Source: Nitratireductor alexandrii
GTDB taxonomy: Bacteria; Pseudomonadota; Alphaproteobacteria; Rhizobiales; Rhizobiaceae
Direction of reading: 5' to 3'
NCBI RefSeq assembly: GCF_004000215.1
Contig: NZ_RBVY01000001.1
Coordinates: 720,036-784,035 of the forward strand
Length of the DNA stretch: 64,000 bases
The notes under the pieces were generated by a model, which saw only the letters and a list, made by a program, of their open reading frames with translations, was not told where the DNA came from and searched no databases. The position numbers and the translations under genes are program-made. This document shows, piece by piece, positions 47,278-56,023 of the stretch (its first letter is position 1; each line of letters starts with the position of its first letter).

Positions 47278-48096
47278 ATGGCGCCCGTCAGCCGAAAGCC
47301 GAAATTGCGTATCCTGCGCTTCCTGGCCTGCAACCAGGCGAGCGCACAGGAGTGCGCAGGCGCGGGCCGCACGCGACTGGTCGGCGCGACGCGCGGGTCA
47401 ATCAGTGTGGAAACCGAGGCGCTGGACGCCGTGCTGCGGGCCGGACTGGCACGCCAACGCGACGGTCGTCTCGCCCTGACCGCCGCCGGCCGGGCAAGCC
47501 TGGCGCGGATGAAGGCAAAGCCCGACCCGTTCCGCGACCAGCATGGCGACACGGTCGAGGTGGAGATCGATGTCGACGGCCTGCGCCACAAGGTCAGGCG
47601 CAATCTGGCCGAATCGCCGCTGTCGCAATTGGCACGCCGCCGCACGCGCGACGGTGCTGCGTTTCTGAGCGAAGCGGAATGCGATGCCGGTGAGCGCCTG
47701 CGTTCGGACTATGACCGGGGACGCCTGACACCGCGCATCAGCGCCAATTGGGATGCGGCCATCGCCTCACGCCGCCGCGGCGAGAGCGGCGGTCTTGCGG
47801 AACTGACCGAAGCCGCCCTGGCGGCGCGTCAGCGCGTCAACGCGGCGCTTGATGCCGTCGGCCCCGAGCTTGGCGGGCTCCTGATCGATGTCTGCTGTTT
47901 TCTGAAAGGGGTCGGACAGGTGGAAACCGAGCGGCAATGGCCGGCGCGCTCGGCAAAGATCGTGCTGAAGACGGCGCTCGCTGCCCTGGCTCGCCATTAT
48001 GCGCCGGGGTCCGCGCGCGGCCGACGGCGCGGCAGCCATCACTGGGGCGCAAAAGACTTCCGACCGTCCCTGCGCGCGCCGACCAGCGCGGAATGA
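47278..48096 (+). CDS. DUF6456 domain protein
   Basis: A 272-residue basic protein with a winged-helix-like N-terminus (residues 1-75) and a C-terminal helical domain (ERLRSDYDRGRLTPRISANWD, GGLLIDVCCFLKGVGQVE, RQWPARSAKIVLKTALAALARHY) that I recognise as DUF6456 of Rhizobiales. The pairing with the DnaA-domain-IV-like gene one base upstream suggests a joint role, perhaps as a DNA-binding pair. The last 25 residues are Arg/Ser-rich. No catalytic motif is visible. Confidence 0.82.
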   Translation: MAPVSRKPKLRILRFLACNQASAQECAGAGRTRLVGATRGSISVETEALDAVLRAGLARQRDGRLALTAAGRASLARMKAKPDPFRDQHGDTVEVEIDVDGLRHKVRRNLAESPLSQLARRRTRDGAAFLSEAECDAGERLRSDYDRGRLTPRISANWDAAIASRRRGESGGLAELTEAALAARQRVNAALDAVGPELGGLLIDVCCFLKGVGQVETERQWPARSAKIVLKTALAALARHYAPGSARGRRRGSHHWGAKDFRPSLRAPTSAE

Positions 48097-48164
48097 GCGT
48101 CGGATGAAAACCTGTTGGCAAAAGCGCTTATGCGCGCATCGGAGCCGAGACGGCCGCGCCGGGC

Positions 48165-48593
48165 TCAGGCTTGTTCGCGCAACGCGGTTTCGGCGTCCTT
48201 GCGCATCCGCAAGACCATGGCGCGCAGGCCGTTGGCCCGCTGCGGCGTCAGGTGTTCGTCAAGGCCGAGCTGGCGCAAGACCGGTTCGGCATCGGTCGCG
48301 GCGATCTCGCTGGCCTTCCTGCCCGAATAAAGCGCGAGCATGATCGCCACCAGGCCGCGCACGATATGGGCGTCCGAATCGCCGGCGAACCGGATGACGG
48401 GATCCTCGCCCGGCTCCCGCGCGGTCGTCAGCCAGACCTGGCTGACGCAGCCGCGCACCTTGTTTTCGTCGGTCTTGTTTTCATCGGCGAACGGCGGCAG
48501 GTCGCGACCGAGATCGATCACATAGCGGTAACGATCCTCCCAGTCGTCGAGGAAGGAGAAATCGTCGAGTATGGTTTGCAGGTCAGATGTCAT
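48165..48593 (-). CDS. sufE: Cysteine desulfuration protein SufE
   Basis: A 142-residue sulfur acceptor that takes persulfide from the SufS cysteine desulfurase for Fe-S cluster assembly. The acceptor Cys49 is in KVRGCVSQVW, the SufE hallmark, and the start DFSFLDDWEDRYRYVIDLGR and TPQRANGLRAM fit the family. It is a stand-alone gene here; other suf genes are not in the window. Confidence 0.94.
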   Translation of the reverse strand: MTSDLQTILDDFSFLDDWEDRYRYVIDLGRDLPPFADENKTDENKVRGCVSQVWLTTAREPGEDPVIRFAGDSDAHIVRGLVAIMLALYSGRKASEIAATDAEPVLRQLGLDEHLTPQRANGLRAMVLRMRKDAETALREQA

Positions 48594-48669
48594 GAATCGC
48601 GCAGCCTTTGCCCCCGCATATAGGGGCTCGCGCGGCGTACGTCACTTCCTGAATGCCGATTGCGGCGAA

Positions 48670-49005
48670 TCAATCCGCCGTCGCACCGGTGTCCGCGGGC
48701 TCCGTCGCAACGGTTCCCGTGGTCAGGGCCGGGTCGGACTGCCCGAACTGATCGTCCAGCAACTCGTAGGCGATGCGCGCGCTTTCGCGGGCCCGCACGC
48801 CGATCGTCTGGACCGCGGCGCGGCCGGTCTCGCACACGCCGGGCTGGCGCTCGCACATCGATGACACGTCGCTGATGGCGGCGCGCGCGGCAAACACCGC
48901 CTCGAGCGGATCGACCGTGGCTTCGGGGTCGGTGCCCTCCGGCGAGATCGGCAGCAAAAGCAGGACGAGCGAAAACCAGAATGCCGTCTTGATCAGGAAA
49001 CCCAT
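48670..49005 (-). CDS. DUF5330 small membrane-anchored protein
   Basis: A 111-residue protein with an N-terminal hydrophobic segment (MGFLIKTAFWFSLVLLLLPI) and two cysteines in SMCERQPGVCETGRAAV, the DUF5330 pattern in Rhizobiales. The rest is a short acidic tail. It is probably an inner-membrane or periplasmic protein of unknown function. It lies 76 bases upstream of sufE on the same strand. Confidence 0.78.
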   Translation of the reverse strand: MGFLIKTAFWFSLVLLLLPISPEGTDPEATVDPLEAVFAARAAISDVSSMCERQPGVCETGRAAVQTIGVRARESARIAYELLDDQFGQSDPALTTGTVATEPADTGATAD

Positions 49006-49460
49006 AGTTCTTCCCCATCGACAAAGCCGGCGCTTGCGGGTGCGTGGCCGGGCTTTTTCCCTTCACGCATCGACATGCCACAGGCGCGCGAAAGGACGCT
49101 TGCCGCAAAAGCGGGTTTTTTCGTCAAATTCGACATAAATGCCCATAATCGGGTTTTTATGAGAATTTGCCGCGATTCCCGCCGGTTTCCGAAAGCCGGC
49201 ATTAACGAGCCAAGCGGCTGTTTTTCCTATAATTTCGCAGTCTTTTCAGCGCATGGCGACCATAGTGCGGGATAAAACCGGCCGCCTGGCGCGCATACCA
49301 AGCGTTTACCATCCGCCGATGTTCCGCGGCCCGTGCCCCGTTAAAATCGGATTTTCGGTGAAGCTTCGCCCGGTGGCCGCCGGCCCTTATTCATTCCTTA
49401 AAGGGTGAATGAGAGGTTCGGGGAAAACGGCGATCCGCTAAGCGGACAAGTGGCGAGTAC
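49006..49460. other. Gene-free stretch between DUF5330 and the histidine kinase
   Basis: 455 bases with no convincing gene. The part near 49120-49230 has AT-rich patches (GGGTTTTTATGAGAATTTG) unlike the coding neighbours and probably holds the promoters of the divergent genes. No repeat or strong terminator was seen. Confidence 0.55.
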
Positions 49461-51257
49461 GTGTTTTTGGGTAGCGTCCATAAAAGTTTTGGAGGATGGC
49501 AGAACCGGCTTTCGCAGGCGTGCGAAGGGCTGGTGCATCCAGGCGTGGCCGAGCCCGCCGAACGCGCGCGCCAGCGCCGCCTGCTGGCCGCGTCGCTGAC
49601 CGGCCCGTTTCTGGCCGCGGCCGCTTTCGCCCAGGTGCTGACCATCCCGCTCGGCGTTTCCGCAGCGCTTGCCGCGATCTGCCTGGTGTTCGTGGCCGGC
49701 TGGTCGGCGGCCGTGATCGTGGCGCAGACCGGCTCGCGGCGCTTAGCAGAACCGCTTGCCCTTGGCGCGGCGGTGCTTTCCTGCGCCGTGATCCTGTTTT
49801 TCGCCGGCGGTTTCGCCTCGCCGCTGTTCCTTGCCTGGCTGCCCCTGGTCGTGGAAACCGAAAATGTCGGTCGCGACCGCCGCTCCCTGCTGATCGGCGC
49901 AGGCGCGGCCGGCGCGGCGGTTCTGCTTGCGAGCCTGGGCGGTCTGCTTGCACCGGACCTGCCGGCGATCGGCGCCTCGGCCGGCCATTGGCTGCTGCCC
50001 GTCATCTATGCCGGCGTGTGGTTCGCGCGCAGGAGCGGCGAGCGGGAGGCGGCGCGCAACGAAACCGACGTACCGCAGGAAGAGACGCTCGGCGGGCTGC
50101 TCGACGCCGTGACGCTGCGCTTTGCCGGCAATGGCGAATTGTCCGACGCCTCGGCGCAGGCGCGCATGCTGTTGCGCCTGGAACCGGAATTTCTGCTCGG
50201 CACGGGACTGTTCGACCGGATCCACGTGTCCGACCGGGTGCATTATCTGAACGCGCTGGCCGACATGCGCGAAGGCGCCGACCGTCGCTCACTCGAAGTG
50301 CGGGTGCGCCTTCCACGCCGGGACACGGGCGAGGTCGGGGCCGTCTATGGCCCGTTCCGGCTGGAGCTTGCTGGCGGCGGCGCGGTTGGCGGCGGCTTCT
50401 TCGGTTTCCTGCGCGCCAATGACGACGTGGTCCGGCTGCGCGAGGACCTGGAAACGGCGGTTGGCCGCGCCGAAGCCGACCGGTCGCGGTTCCTGTCGAC
50501 CGTCAGCCACGAATTGCGAACGCCGCTCAACGCGATCATCGGCTTTTCGGACATGCTCCTGCAGGACTTGGCCGGTCCGCTCGCCAACGAGCGCCAGCGC
50601 GACTATGTCGGCCTGGTTCAGGAATCGGGCCAGCATTTGCTGTCGGTGGTGAACTCGATCCTCGATATCGCCAAGATCCAGGCCGGGACCTATACGCCCA
50701 GCAAGGAGCATTTCGTGGTCGACGAGATCGTCGCGACCGCTCGCGCGATCGTGTCGTGCCAGGCCAGAGCCAAGCAGGTGCGTGTCGATATCGCCGGCGA
50801 CCAGCCGCTGGGCGAGGTTTTCGCCGATAAGCGCGCCCTGCAGCAAATTCTCATCAATCTGCTTGCCAACGCGGTCAAGTTCACGCCCGAAGGCGGCATG
50901 GTGACAGTCGGCGGATCGCGCGACGACGGCCGGCTGGAACTGTGGGTCAGCGATACCGGCATCGGTATGGCCGAGAACGACCTTCATCAGATCGGCAAGC
51001 CGTTTTTCCAGGTTGTGAACGACTACACCCGCCAATATGAGGGGACGGGGCTCGGCCTTGCCCTGGTGAAAGGGCTGATCGAGCGCAACGGCGGCACGAT
51101 GGCGATCGAAAGCGCCCCGGGCGAAGGCACGACGGTCACGATCGCGGTACCAGAAAACGGAGCCGCCGCGTCCGAAAACGTGCCGCATATCGTGAAGATC
51201 GAGACGGAAAGACAATCGAGAGACGCATCCGATGACCCGCTCCGCAAATTCGCGTAG
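49461..51257 (+). CDS. PAS-containing sensor histidine kinase
   Basis: A 598-residue membrane histidine kinase. Residues about 40-185 carry five or six hydrophobic segments, residues about 205-320 look like a PAS domain, and a HisKA domain follows with His350 in STVSHELRTPLNAIIGF. The ATPase has N-box ILINLLANAVKF, G1 VSDTGIGM and G2 GTGLGLALVKGL. Sequence style is that of the DivJ/PleC/PdhS-like kinases, so a cell-cycle or envelope signal is plausible but unproven. The start is a GTG without a clear ribosome-binding site. Its end overlaps the peptidoglycan-binding gene by 26 bases, hinting that the two act together. No response regulator is adjacent. Confidence 0.9.
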   Translation: MFLGSVHKSFGGWQNRLSQACEGLVHPGVAEPAERARQRRLLAASLTGPFLAAAAFAQVLTIPLGVSAALAAICLVFVAGWSAAVIVAQTGSRRLAEPLALGAAVLSCAVILFFAGGFASPLFLAWLPLVVETENVGRDRRSLLIGAGAAGAAVLLASLGGLLAPDLPAIGASAGHWLLPVIYAGVWFARRSGEREAARNETDVPQEETLGGLLDAVTLRFAGNGELSDASAQARMLLRLEPEFLLGTGLFDRIHVSDRVHYLNALADMREGADRRSLEVRVRLPRRDTGEVGAVYGPFRLELAGGGAVGGGFFGFLRANDDVVRLREDLETAVGRAEADRSRFLSTVSHELRTPLNAIIGFSDMLLQDLAGPLANERQRDYVGLVQESGQHLLSVVNSILDIAKIQAGTYTPSKEHFVVDEIVATARAIVSCQARAKQVRVDIAGDQPLGEVFADKRALQQILINLLANAVKFTPEGGMVTVGGSRDDGRLELWVSDTGIGMAENDLHQIGKPFFQVVNDYTRQYEGTGLGLALVKGLIERNGGTMAIESAPGEGTTVTIAVPENGAAASENVPHIVKIETERQSRDASDDPLRKFA

Positions 51258-52038
51258 GAAAAGCCCGGTTCTGGCCGACACGCTCGGCAGTCTCGCGACC
51301 GCTCTGGGCGCGACGGTTGCCCGCAATCCGATCCTCGTCGGTGGCGTGACCGCGTTCGTGGTGGCGTTGGGATATGTGTCGGCGAATGCGCTGTGGTACC
51401 AGCCCTATCAGCACCCCAAGCCGCTGATTGAGACCCGCATCATGGTCAAGGCCGAAGCGCCGGTTCCCAGCCAGACGCCGCGCGAGGAGCCGGTGGCGGC
51501 GGTGTTGCCGCCGAGCCCGGACGTGACCGCATCGGTGCCGGCCCCCGCACCGGCACCGGCGCCGGCCGCCGGGGATCCGGTCGTGCGCAAGGTGCAGGAG
51601 ACGCTGGCGCGTCTGAACCTTTATGACGGCGACGTCGACGGTCTTTCCGGCCCGTTGACCAAGCAGGCGATTGCCGCCTATCAAAAGACGATCGGGCTCG
51701 CGGTCGACGGCGAGATCAGCGATGCACTGCTGCACCAGATCGAGGGCCCGCTGGCCGAAAAGAAGATCGCCGCCTTGCCCGCGCCGGCGCCGCGCCCGAA
51801 ATCGCGCCACGCCGCGCCCGTCGAAGACGGTTCCGCACAGCTCGGCGATGCCGATATCGTCAAGATCCAGGCGGGGCTGCGGGCTTTCGGGCATGACGGG
51901 ATCGACCTCGACGGGATCGTCGGCGACCAGACGAGCAGCGCGATCCGCGAGTTCCAGTCGCTGTTCGGTCTTCCCGTCACTGGCCAGCCCGATGCGCAAT
52001 TGCTTGTCAAGATGACCGAAATCGGGCTTACGAACTAG
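51232..52038 (+). CDS. Membrane-anchored protein with two peptidoglycan-binding domains
   Basis: A 268-residue protein with one N-terminal transmembrane segment (NPILVGGVTAFVVALGYV), a Pro/Ala-rich linker and two peptidoglycan-binding (PG_binding_1-type) domains: residues about 117-165 (VQETLARLNLYDGDVDGLSG) and about 205-262 (AGLRAFGHDGIDLDGIVGDQ). It likely anchors to the inner membrane and binds the cell wall. It overlaps the histidine kinase gene upstream by 26 bases. Its TAG stop (52036-52038) lies inside a 106-base dispersed repeat. Confidence 0.88.
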   Translation: MTRSANSRRKSPVLADTLGSLATALGATVARNPILVGGVTAFVVALGYVSANALWYQPYQHPKPLIETRIMVKAEAPVPSQTPREEPVAAVLPPSPDVTASVPAPAPAPAPAAGDPVVRKVQETLARLNLYDGDVDGLSGPLTKQAIAAYQKTIGLAVDGEISDALLHQIEGPLAEKKIAALPAPAPRPKSRHAAPVEDGSAQLGDADIVKIQAGLRAFGHDGIDLDGIVGDQTSSAIREFQSLFGLPVTGQPDAQLLVKMTEIGLTN

Positions 52039-52140
52039 AGCAATACTGCTTTTCGTGGAAGCGCAGATCCGCTCTAACTTATTGTTTTAAAGCGTTTTCG
52101 AACGGCGAACCGGTTTCTATCTCGCCTGGAAACGCTCTAG
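52035..52140. repeat. Dispersed 106-base repeat, copy 1
   Basis: A compact element bounded by the perfect inverted ends CTAGAGC and GCTCTAG, with two internal hairpin-forming arms (CTGCTTTTC against GGAAGCGCAG; AGCGTTTTC against GGAAACGCT). It aligns without gaps to 62299-62404 at 85 of 106 positions by my count. The stop codon of the upstream gene is its bases 2-4. Confidence 0.85.
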
Positions 52141-52196
52141 GCCGACCGTCCGCGCGCCAGGGCCAGACGCGGTCCGGCAGCAGGCGAGGTTCGCAC

Positions 52197-52541
52197 GTGC
52201 GCGTCACATCCGATCTCTTCGTATCGTCCTTGATCCGGCGGGCTTTCGCGGCCGGCGGGTTCGCCGCCATCGTGCATCGCGGGGCGACGGAGGCAGGCGC
52301 GATCTTCGTGGTCGAGCGCGGCCGCAACGGCGCGGTGAGCCTGTTCGCCCCGGCGCCGCAAACCGGTTATGGCGAGGGAAGGCCGGGCGGACGGCTGTTC
52401 GTCTTACTGCCGGAGATCGTCGACGAGGACACGCTGAGCAGGAAACTGGAGCGCGAATTGAAGTTCGATCCGGACGCCTGGGTGGTGGAGCTCGAACTTT
52501 CCACGCCGGTGAGCGACATGATCGACCTTGCTACGCCCTGA
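52197..52541 (+). CDS. DUF1491 family protein
   Basis: A 114-residue cytoplasmic protein matching DUF1491: an N-terminal MRVTSDLFVSSLIRRAFAAG, GATEAGAIFVVER near residue 37 and DPDAWVVELE near residue 93. Small, found mainly in Rhizobiales and Rhodobacterales, no known function. The start is GTG 52197 behind GCGAGG. It overlaps the convergent DUF2336 gene by 11 bases at the 3' end. Confidence 0.85.
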   Translation: MRVTSDLFVSSLIRRAFAAGGFAAIVHRGATEAGAIFVVERGRNGAVSLFAPAPQTGYGEGRPGGRLFVLLPEIVDEDTLSRKLERELKFDPDAWVVELELSTPVSDMIDLATP

Positions 52542-53481
52542 GCGCGGTGGCCTCGTCGCGCCCTGACGCAAGGGTAGATTTTTCGGACCGGTCCGCGCTT
52601 TCGCGCCAACTGGTTTCAACCTGGGCGCGTGCCGCGTCGCGGCTGATCGATCGGAATTTTTCCAGGAACAGGCGGATATTCCTGCGCTGCGGAAAGCGCC
52701 ACGGCGAGGCCGCGCAGGCAAGCAGGAATGCCTGCTCCTCGGTGAGGTCGAGCGAGCGCAGGGCGACGAGTAGGTCGTCATAGGTGCGCGCGCGCGCAAT
52801 CATCCGTGCCGTGTCGTAAGGCAAGCAGACGGTCTCGGCGAGTGCGCGGAAGAACGGCTCTCGGTTTTCGGCCAGGGCGGCCGCCCTCAGCTTGCGGAAA
52901 TGGTCGCCATCGTGCGTCGCGTCGTCCGCAGCCTTGGCCGACAAGCCCTCGCAAGCGGCGTTTTCATTGTCCGACATGGTCTGAAGCAGACGGCGGCGGG
53001 CGAGTTCGGCCAGACCGCGGCTGGCCGGGGTCGGCGTCGGCGCGGCCTGTTCGGGCGGCCGTGCGGCCGTCGCCTCGAGCAGCTTGGCGACCTGGATGAT
53101 GGTGGGGTGGACGCGCGGCCGTCTCTTGATGACGCGCGCATGGGTGAGACCGTGCCGGGCGATCAGGCCGAGCAACGCAGCGTCGCCGAGCAGCGGCGAG
53201 CGGATGAGCAGGGGCGCGGCGATGTCGGCACTCTGCTCGCACAGCCGCGCCAACAGGCCCGGTGGCGTATGCGGCGATTCCGACAGCACGGCGGCCACGT
53301 AACGCAGCGTCTCGGCCGGGACCTTGTCGAATAAGGGGGCGGCGAGCTGGTCGAGCTGGCGGATTTCGCGCCGGCTGGGCCGCGTCAGCGACGCGAAGGC
53401 CGAAACCGCCGCGCGCAACAGCCGCTCGGCCTTGCCGGCCTGGTCGCGGTCCGCAATTCGCCTGAAGTCCGCTGTACTCAC
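52531..53481 (-). CDS. DUF2336 family protein
   Basis: A 316-residue helical, basic protein with the DUF2336 pattern of leucine-rich helices (FDKVPAETLRYVAAVLSESP, GLLARLCEQSADIAAPLLIRSPLL, DDLLVALRSLDLTEEQAFLL). These resemble alpha-solenoid repeats that bind proteins. No catalytic motif is seen. The start is GTG 53481. In other alphaproteobacteria DUF2336 genes are often under cell-cycle control; here a CtrA-like site (53577-53591) lies about 95 bases upstream. Function unknown. Confidence 0.84.
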   Translation of the reverse strand: MSTADFRRIADRDQAGKAERLLRAAVSAFASLTRPSRREIRQLDQLAAPLFDKVPAETLRYVAAVLSESPHTPPGLLARLCEQSADIAAPLLIRSPLLGDAALLGLIARHGLTHARVIKRRPRVHPTIIQVAKLLEATAARPPEQAAPTPTPASRGLAELARRRLLQTMSDNENAACEGLSAKAADDATHDGDHFRKLRAAALAENREPFFRALAETVCLPYDTARMIARARTYDDLLVALRSLDLTEEQAFLLACAASPWRFPQRRNIRLFLEKFRSISRDAARAQVETSWRESADRSEKSTLASGRDEATALRA

Positions 53482-53576
53482 TGGTTACGCTCTACGCCTC
53501 GATGACCGGTTACGCTGACCCCGCCGGGCTGCCTGATCTGCCCGTGCGCATATGCCAGCACGCTACAATCAATGTG

Positions 53577-53591
53577 TTAGCAAGCTGTTAA
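53577..53591. promoter_or_regulatory. CtrA-like binding site candidate
   Basis: TTAG-N7-TTAA differs by one base from the CtrA consensus TTAA-N7-TTAA, and lies in the gap between the divergent DUF2336 and small hypothetical genes. A one-mismatch match of this length can occur by chance. Confidence 0.25.
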
Positions 53592-53666
53592 CCCTATGGT
53601 GGGCACAGTCGGAACGACAGCGTCGTAAGCGTGCCCATCGTGTCCCATGCACCGGAACGCACAGCC

Positions 53667-53858
53667 ATGACGAACATTATCCAGTTCCACGCCCATAGCG
53701 CCCGGCGCAAACCGGCCTGTCATCGCAGGTCCGGCAGCGCCGCGATCATCGTCTTTCCCGGTATTCGTTACGAACGCCAGGGCGAGGCGTTGCGCAAACA
53801 AGGCCCGGCGGACACGCCAAAACCGTCGCGCCGTCCGCCGGTTTCCGGTCGCTGCTGA
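53667..53858 (+). CDS. Small basic hypothetical protein
   Basis: A 63-residue protein beginning MTNIIQFHAHSARR, with a hydrophobic centre (SAAIIVFPGIRYERQGEA) and a Pro/Arg-rich end. Short proteins of this style, starting with NIIQF, recur in Rhizobiales. I chose ATG 53667, although a GTG 12 codons upstream is in frame, because the conserved start falls there. No known function. Located between DUF2336 (divergent) and trcR (convergent). Confidence 0.55.
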   Translation: MTNIIQFHAHSARRKPACHRRSGSAAIIVFPGIRYERQGEALRKQGPADTPKPSRRPPVSGRC

Positions 53859-53936
53859 CCGAGCGGAGCAAACCGGCGCCAAGACGCTTGCCCGGTTTTG
53901 CCGCCGTGCCCGGTTCTTGTTCAGCGGAAGCCGGCC

Positions 53937-54656
53937 CTACCGGTCCTTGTCGTCGCCGTCCTCGTCCGGATCGGCGGATTTGAGCGACGACAGCTTGGCG
54001 AAGACGGCGTCGGCGTCGAGTTCCTTCTCGCCCTCGCTTTCCTCTCCGGCGGGCGCGCCATCCTTGCCGACGGGCAGGCTTTCGGTCGCCGAGGCGGGCA
54101 ATAGCGTTTCGTCGGGGCTCTGCTGTTGCGGCGCGCCGCGCGAGGCGCGCTGAACCTCCAGGTCGAGGTCAATCTGCGAACACAGGCCGAGCGTGACCGG
54201 ATCCATCGGCTGCAGATTGGCCGAATTCCAGTGCGTGCGGTTGCGGATCTGCTCGATGGTCGATTTGGTGGTGCCGACGAGGCGTGAAATCTGGGCGTCC
54301 TTCAATTCGGGATGGTTGCGCACCAGCCACAAAATCGCGTTGGGACGGTCCTGCCGCTTCGAAAGCGGCGTGTAGCGCGGGCCGCGCCGCTTCTTTTCGG
54401 GAATGCGCACCTTGGGCTCGGACAGTTTGGGCCGGTAGTTCGGATCGTTCTCGGCCCGGGCGATTTCGTCGCGCGTCAACTGCCCGGTGGTGATGGGGTC
54501 CATGCCCTTGATGCCCTGCGCCGATTCGCCGTCGGCGATCGCCTTCACCTCGAGCGGATGCAGGTGACAGAAAAAGGCGATCTGGTCGAACGACATCGCC
54601 GTGTTGTCCACCAGCCAGACCGCGGTCGCTTTGGGCATGAGAAGCTGATTGGCCAT
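53937..54656 (-). CDS. trcR: Cell cycle transcriptional regulator TrcR (DUF1013)
   Basis: A 239-residue protein of the DUF1013 family, annotated TrcR in Caulobacter relatives and thought to act with RNA polymerase or as an sRNA-linked regulator. The N-terminal MPKATAVWLVDNTAMSFDQI and FFCHLHPLEVKAIADGES form a helix-turn-helix-like region, then DPITTGQLTRDEI, RRGPRYTPLSKRQDRP and a second HTH-like helix (AQISRLVGTTKSTIEQIRNR). The C-terminal 60 residues are acidic and disordered. ATG 54656 is used; the longer in-frame sequence upstream is not family-like. Divergent promoter lies in the 168-base gap to the DUF1254 gene. Confidence 0.9.
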   Translation of the reverse strand: MANQLLMPKATAVWLVDNTAMSFDQIAFFCHLHPLEVKAIADGESAQGIKGMDPITTGQLTRDEIARAENDPNYRPKLSEPKVRIPEKKRRGPRYTPLSKRQDRPNAILWLVRNHPELKDAQISRLVGTTKSTIEQIRNRTHWNSANLQPMDPVTLGLCSQIDLDLEVQRASRGAPQQQSPDETLLPASATESLPVGKDGAPAGEESEGEKELDADAVFAKLSSLKSADPDEDGDDKDR

Positions 54657-54824
54657 GATACAATCGTCCTTTCTTCGCCCGCGTCCCTCACGCGGGCGGT
54701 GGTTGAAGCCACCAGAATGGGAAATCGAGCAGGCTATATCGCGTCTTGCAACGGTGCGCAACGTGCCTGTGTGTCGATAGCGCCCGTCCGCCGATCACAT
54801 TTGCCGGCGGGCAGGGGGGCGATG

Positions 54825-55367
54825 CTAGAGCGACTGGCAACGCGCAGCGTCGAAGAAGCTGTCGACCAAGGGGGCGAAGGTTGCGTCCGGCCGGAAAATC
54901 CGCACCACGACGATGCCGATATCCTCCTCGACCTCGATGATGACCGAGCCGGCCAGGTCTTCGGGCAGATCCTTGCGCAGGTCGATCATCTGGTCGGGCG
55001 AGACCACGACCAGATCCAAAAGCCCGTCGGAGGCGGTGCGGTCGTTCAGGCTGTAGATATTGTGCCCCCAGCGATTGTAGAGCGAGACCGACCAGAACAG
55101 CGGTTTCTCCGTCGCCTGCACGCGCACCCCGCTTTCGGAAAGGTCGAAGCGGCAGGCGCCAGCGGCCATGAAGGGGTCGGGCGCGCGCGCGCCGCGCGTG
55201 GCCGAGGCGGTTTCCGGCAGCCGGACGAAGCTGTTGGGCGCGCCGGCCTGCTCCAGGCGCGACCAGGCATCGCGCTCGGCATAGGCCGGCAGCAGAAGCA
55301 GGATCGCGATGTGCACGATCGCAGCGCCGATCAGGCCGGACAGGAGGACGTAAGCCAGCCTAAGCAT
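54825..55367 (-). CDS. DUF1254 family membrane-anchored protein
   Basis: A 180-residue protein with one N-terminal hydrophobic segment (LAYVLLSGLIGAAIVHIAILLLL) and a soluble periplasmic-side domain, matching the short DUF1254 proteins of Rhizobiales (WSVSLYNRWGHNIYSLNDRTA is a conserved stretch). Function unknown. It overlaps the DUF1214 gene upstream by 8 bases, and the two occur together in relatives. Confidence 0.82.
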   Translation of the reverse strand: MLRLAYVLLSGLIGAAIVHIAILLLLPAYAERDAWSRLEQAGAPNSFVRLPETASATRGARAPDPFMAAGACRFDLSESGVRVQATEKPLFWSVSLYNRWGHNIYSLNDRTASDGLLDLVVVSPDQMIDLRKDLPEDLAGSVIIEVEEDIGIVVVRIFRPDATFAPLVDSFFDAARCQSL

Positions 55368-55941
55368 CGCAGCCGGTCCTGTAGATGGCGGGCAGCGCGA
55401 TGTCGCGGGCGTCGGCGCCGTTGGCCACCGGCGTGTCGTAGAGCGTGAGCACCAGCGTCATTTCGCCGGTTCCCGTCACGGCAAGCCAATTGCCGGGGGC
55501 GGGGGCGCGGCCGATGGCGATGTCGAAGCTGTTGTCGGCCCGGCGCAGGATCTGGCGCGAATGCAGCCCGTCGGCGGGCCGCTGCGGCTGCGGCGCGGCG
55601 TGACCGGTCCTGTCGGTGGCATAAAGGGTCCAGAAGCGCGCGACCGGCACGCCGCCCTCGAGGCGGTAGCGGCATTGCCGGCGCAGGCCCTGTCCGGAGG
55701 AATCGCGCTCGGCCAGGAAATAAAGCCCTTCGGCGCGCCCCAGCGGCAGTTCGCCGTCGCGCGCGATGCGCGCCCGGCCGTAGGGGTCGACCTGCGGCGT
55801 GCCGGAAGCGGGATAGGCGGTCCAGGCCCCGACCCTGAGCGTGTCGAGCCCGTCAATGGCGTTGAGCGCGAACCAGACCGAGGCGCCGCCGCCGCCGACA
55901 GCGATCGCGACCACCAGGGCGATGTAGAGCGGAACGCGCAT
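55360..55941 (-). CDS. DUF1214 family membrane-anchored protein
   Basis: A 193-residue protein with one N-terminal hydrophobic segment and a domain with DNSFDIAIGRAPAPGNWL, the DUF1214 signature. It is the natural partner of the DUF1254 protein with which it overlaps by 8 bases. ATG 55941 is preceded by GAGGCCCGGCTA; a TTG 57 bases upstream is also in frame but lacks a ribosome-binding site. Function unknown; envelope location likely. Confidence 0.82.
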   Translation of the reverse strand: MRVPLYIALVVAIAVGGGGASVWFALNAIDGLDTLRVGAWTAYPASGTPQVDPYGRARIARDGELPLGRAEGLYFLAERDSSGQGLRRQCRYRLEGGVPVARFWTLYATDRTGHAAPQPQRPADGLHSRQILRRADNSFDIAIGRAPAPGNWLAVTGTGEMTLVLTLYDTPVANGADARDIALPAIYRTGCDA

Positions 55942-56023
55942 TAGCCGGGCCTCGCCGGCAAGGCCCGGCCAAGGCGCGCGCGCAGACAGGGCGGACAAGG
56001 CGCGGACGGCACGGCGCGGATAC

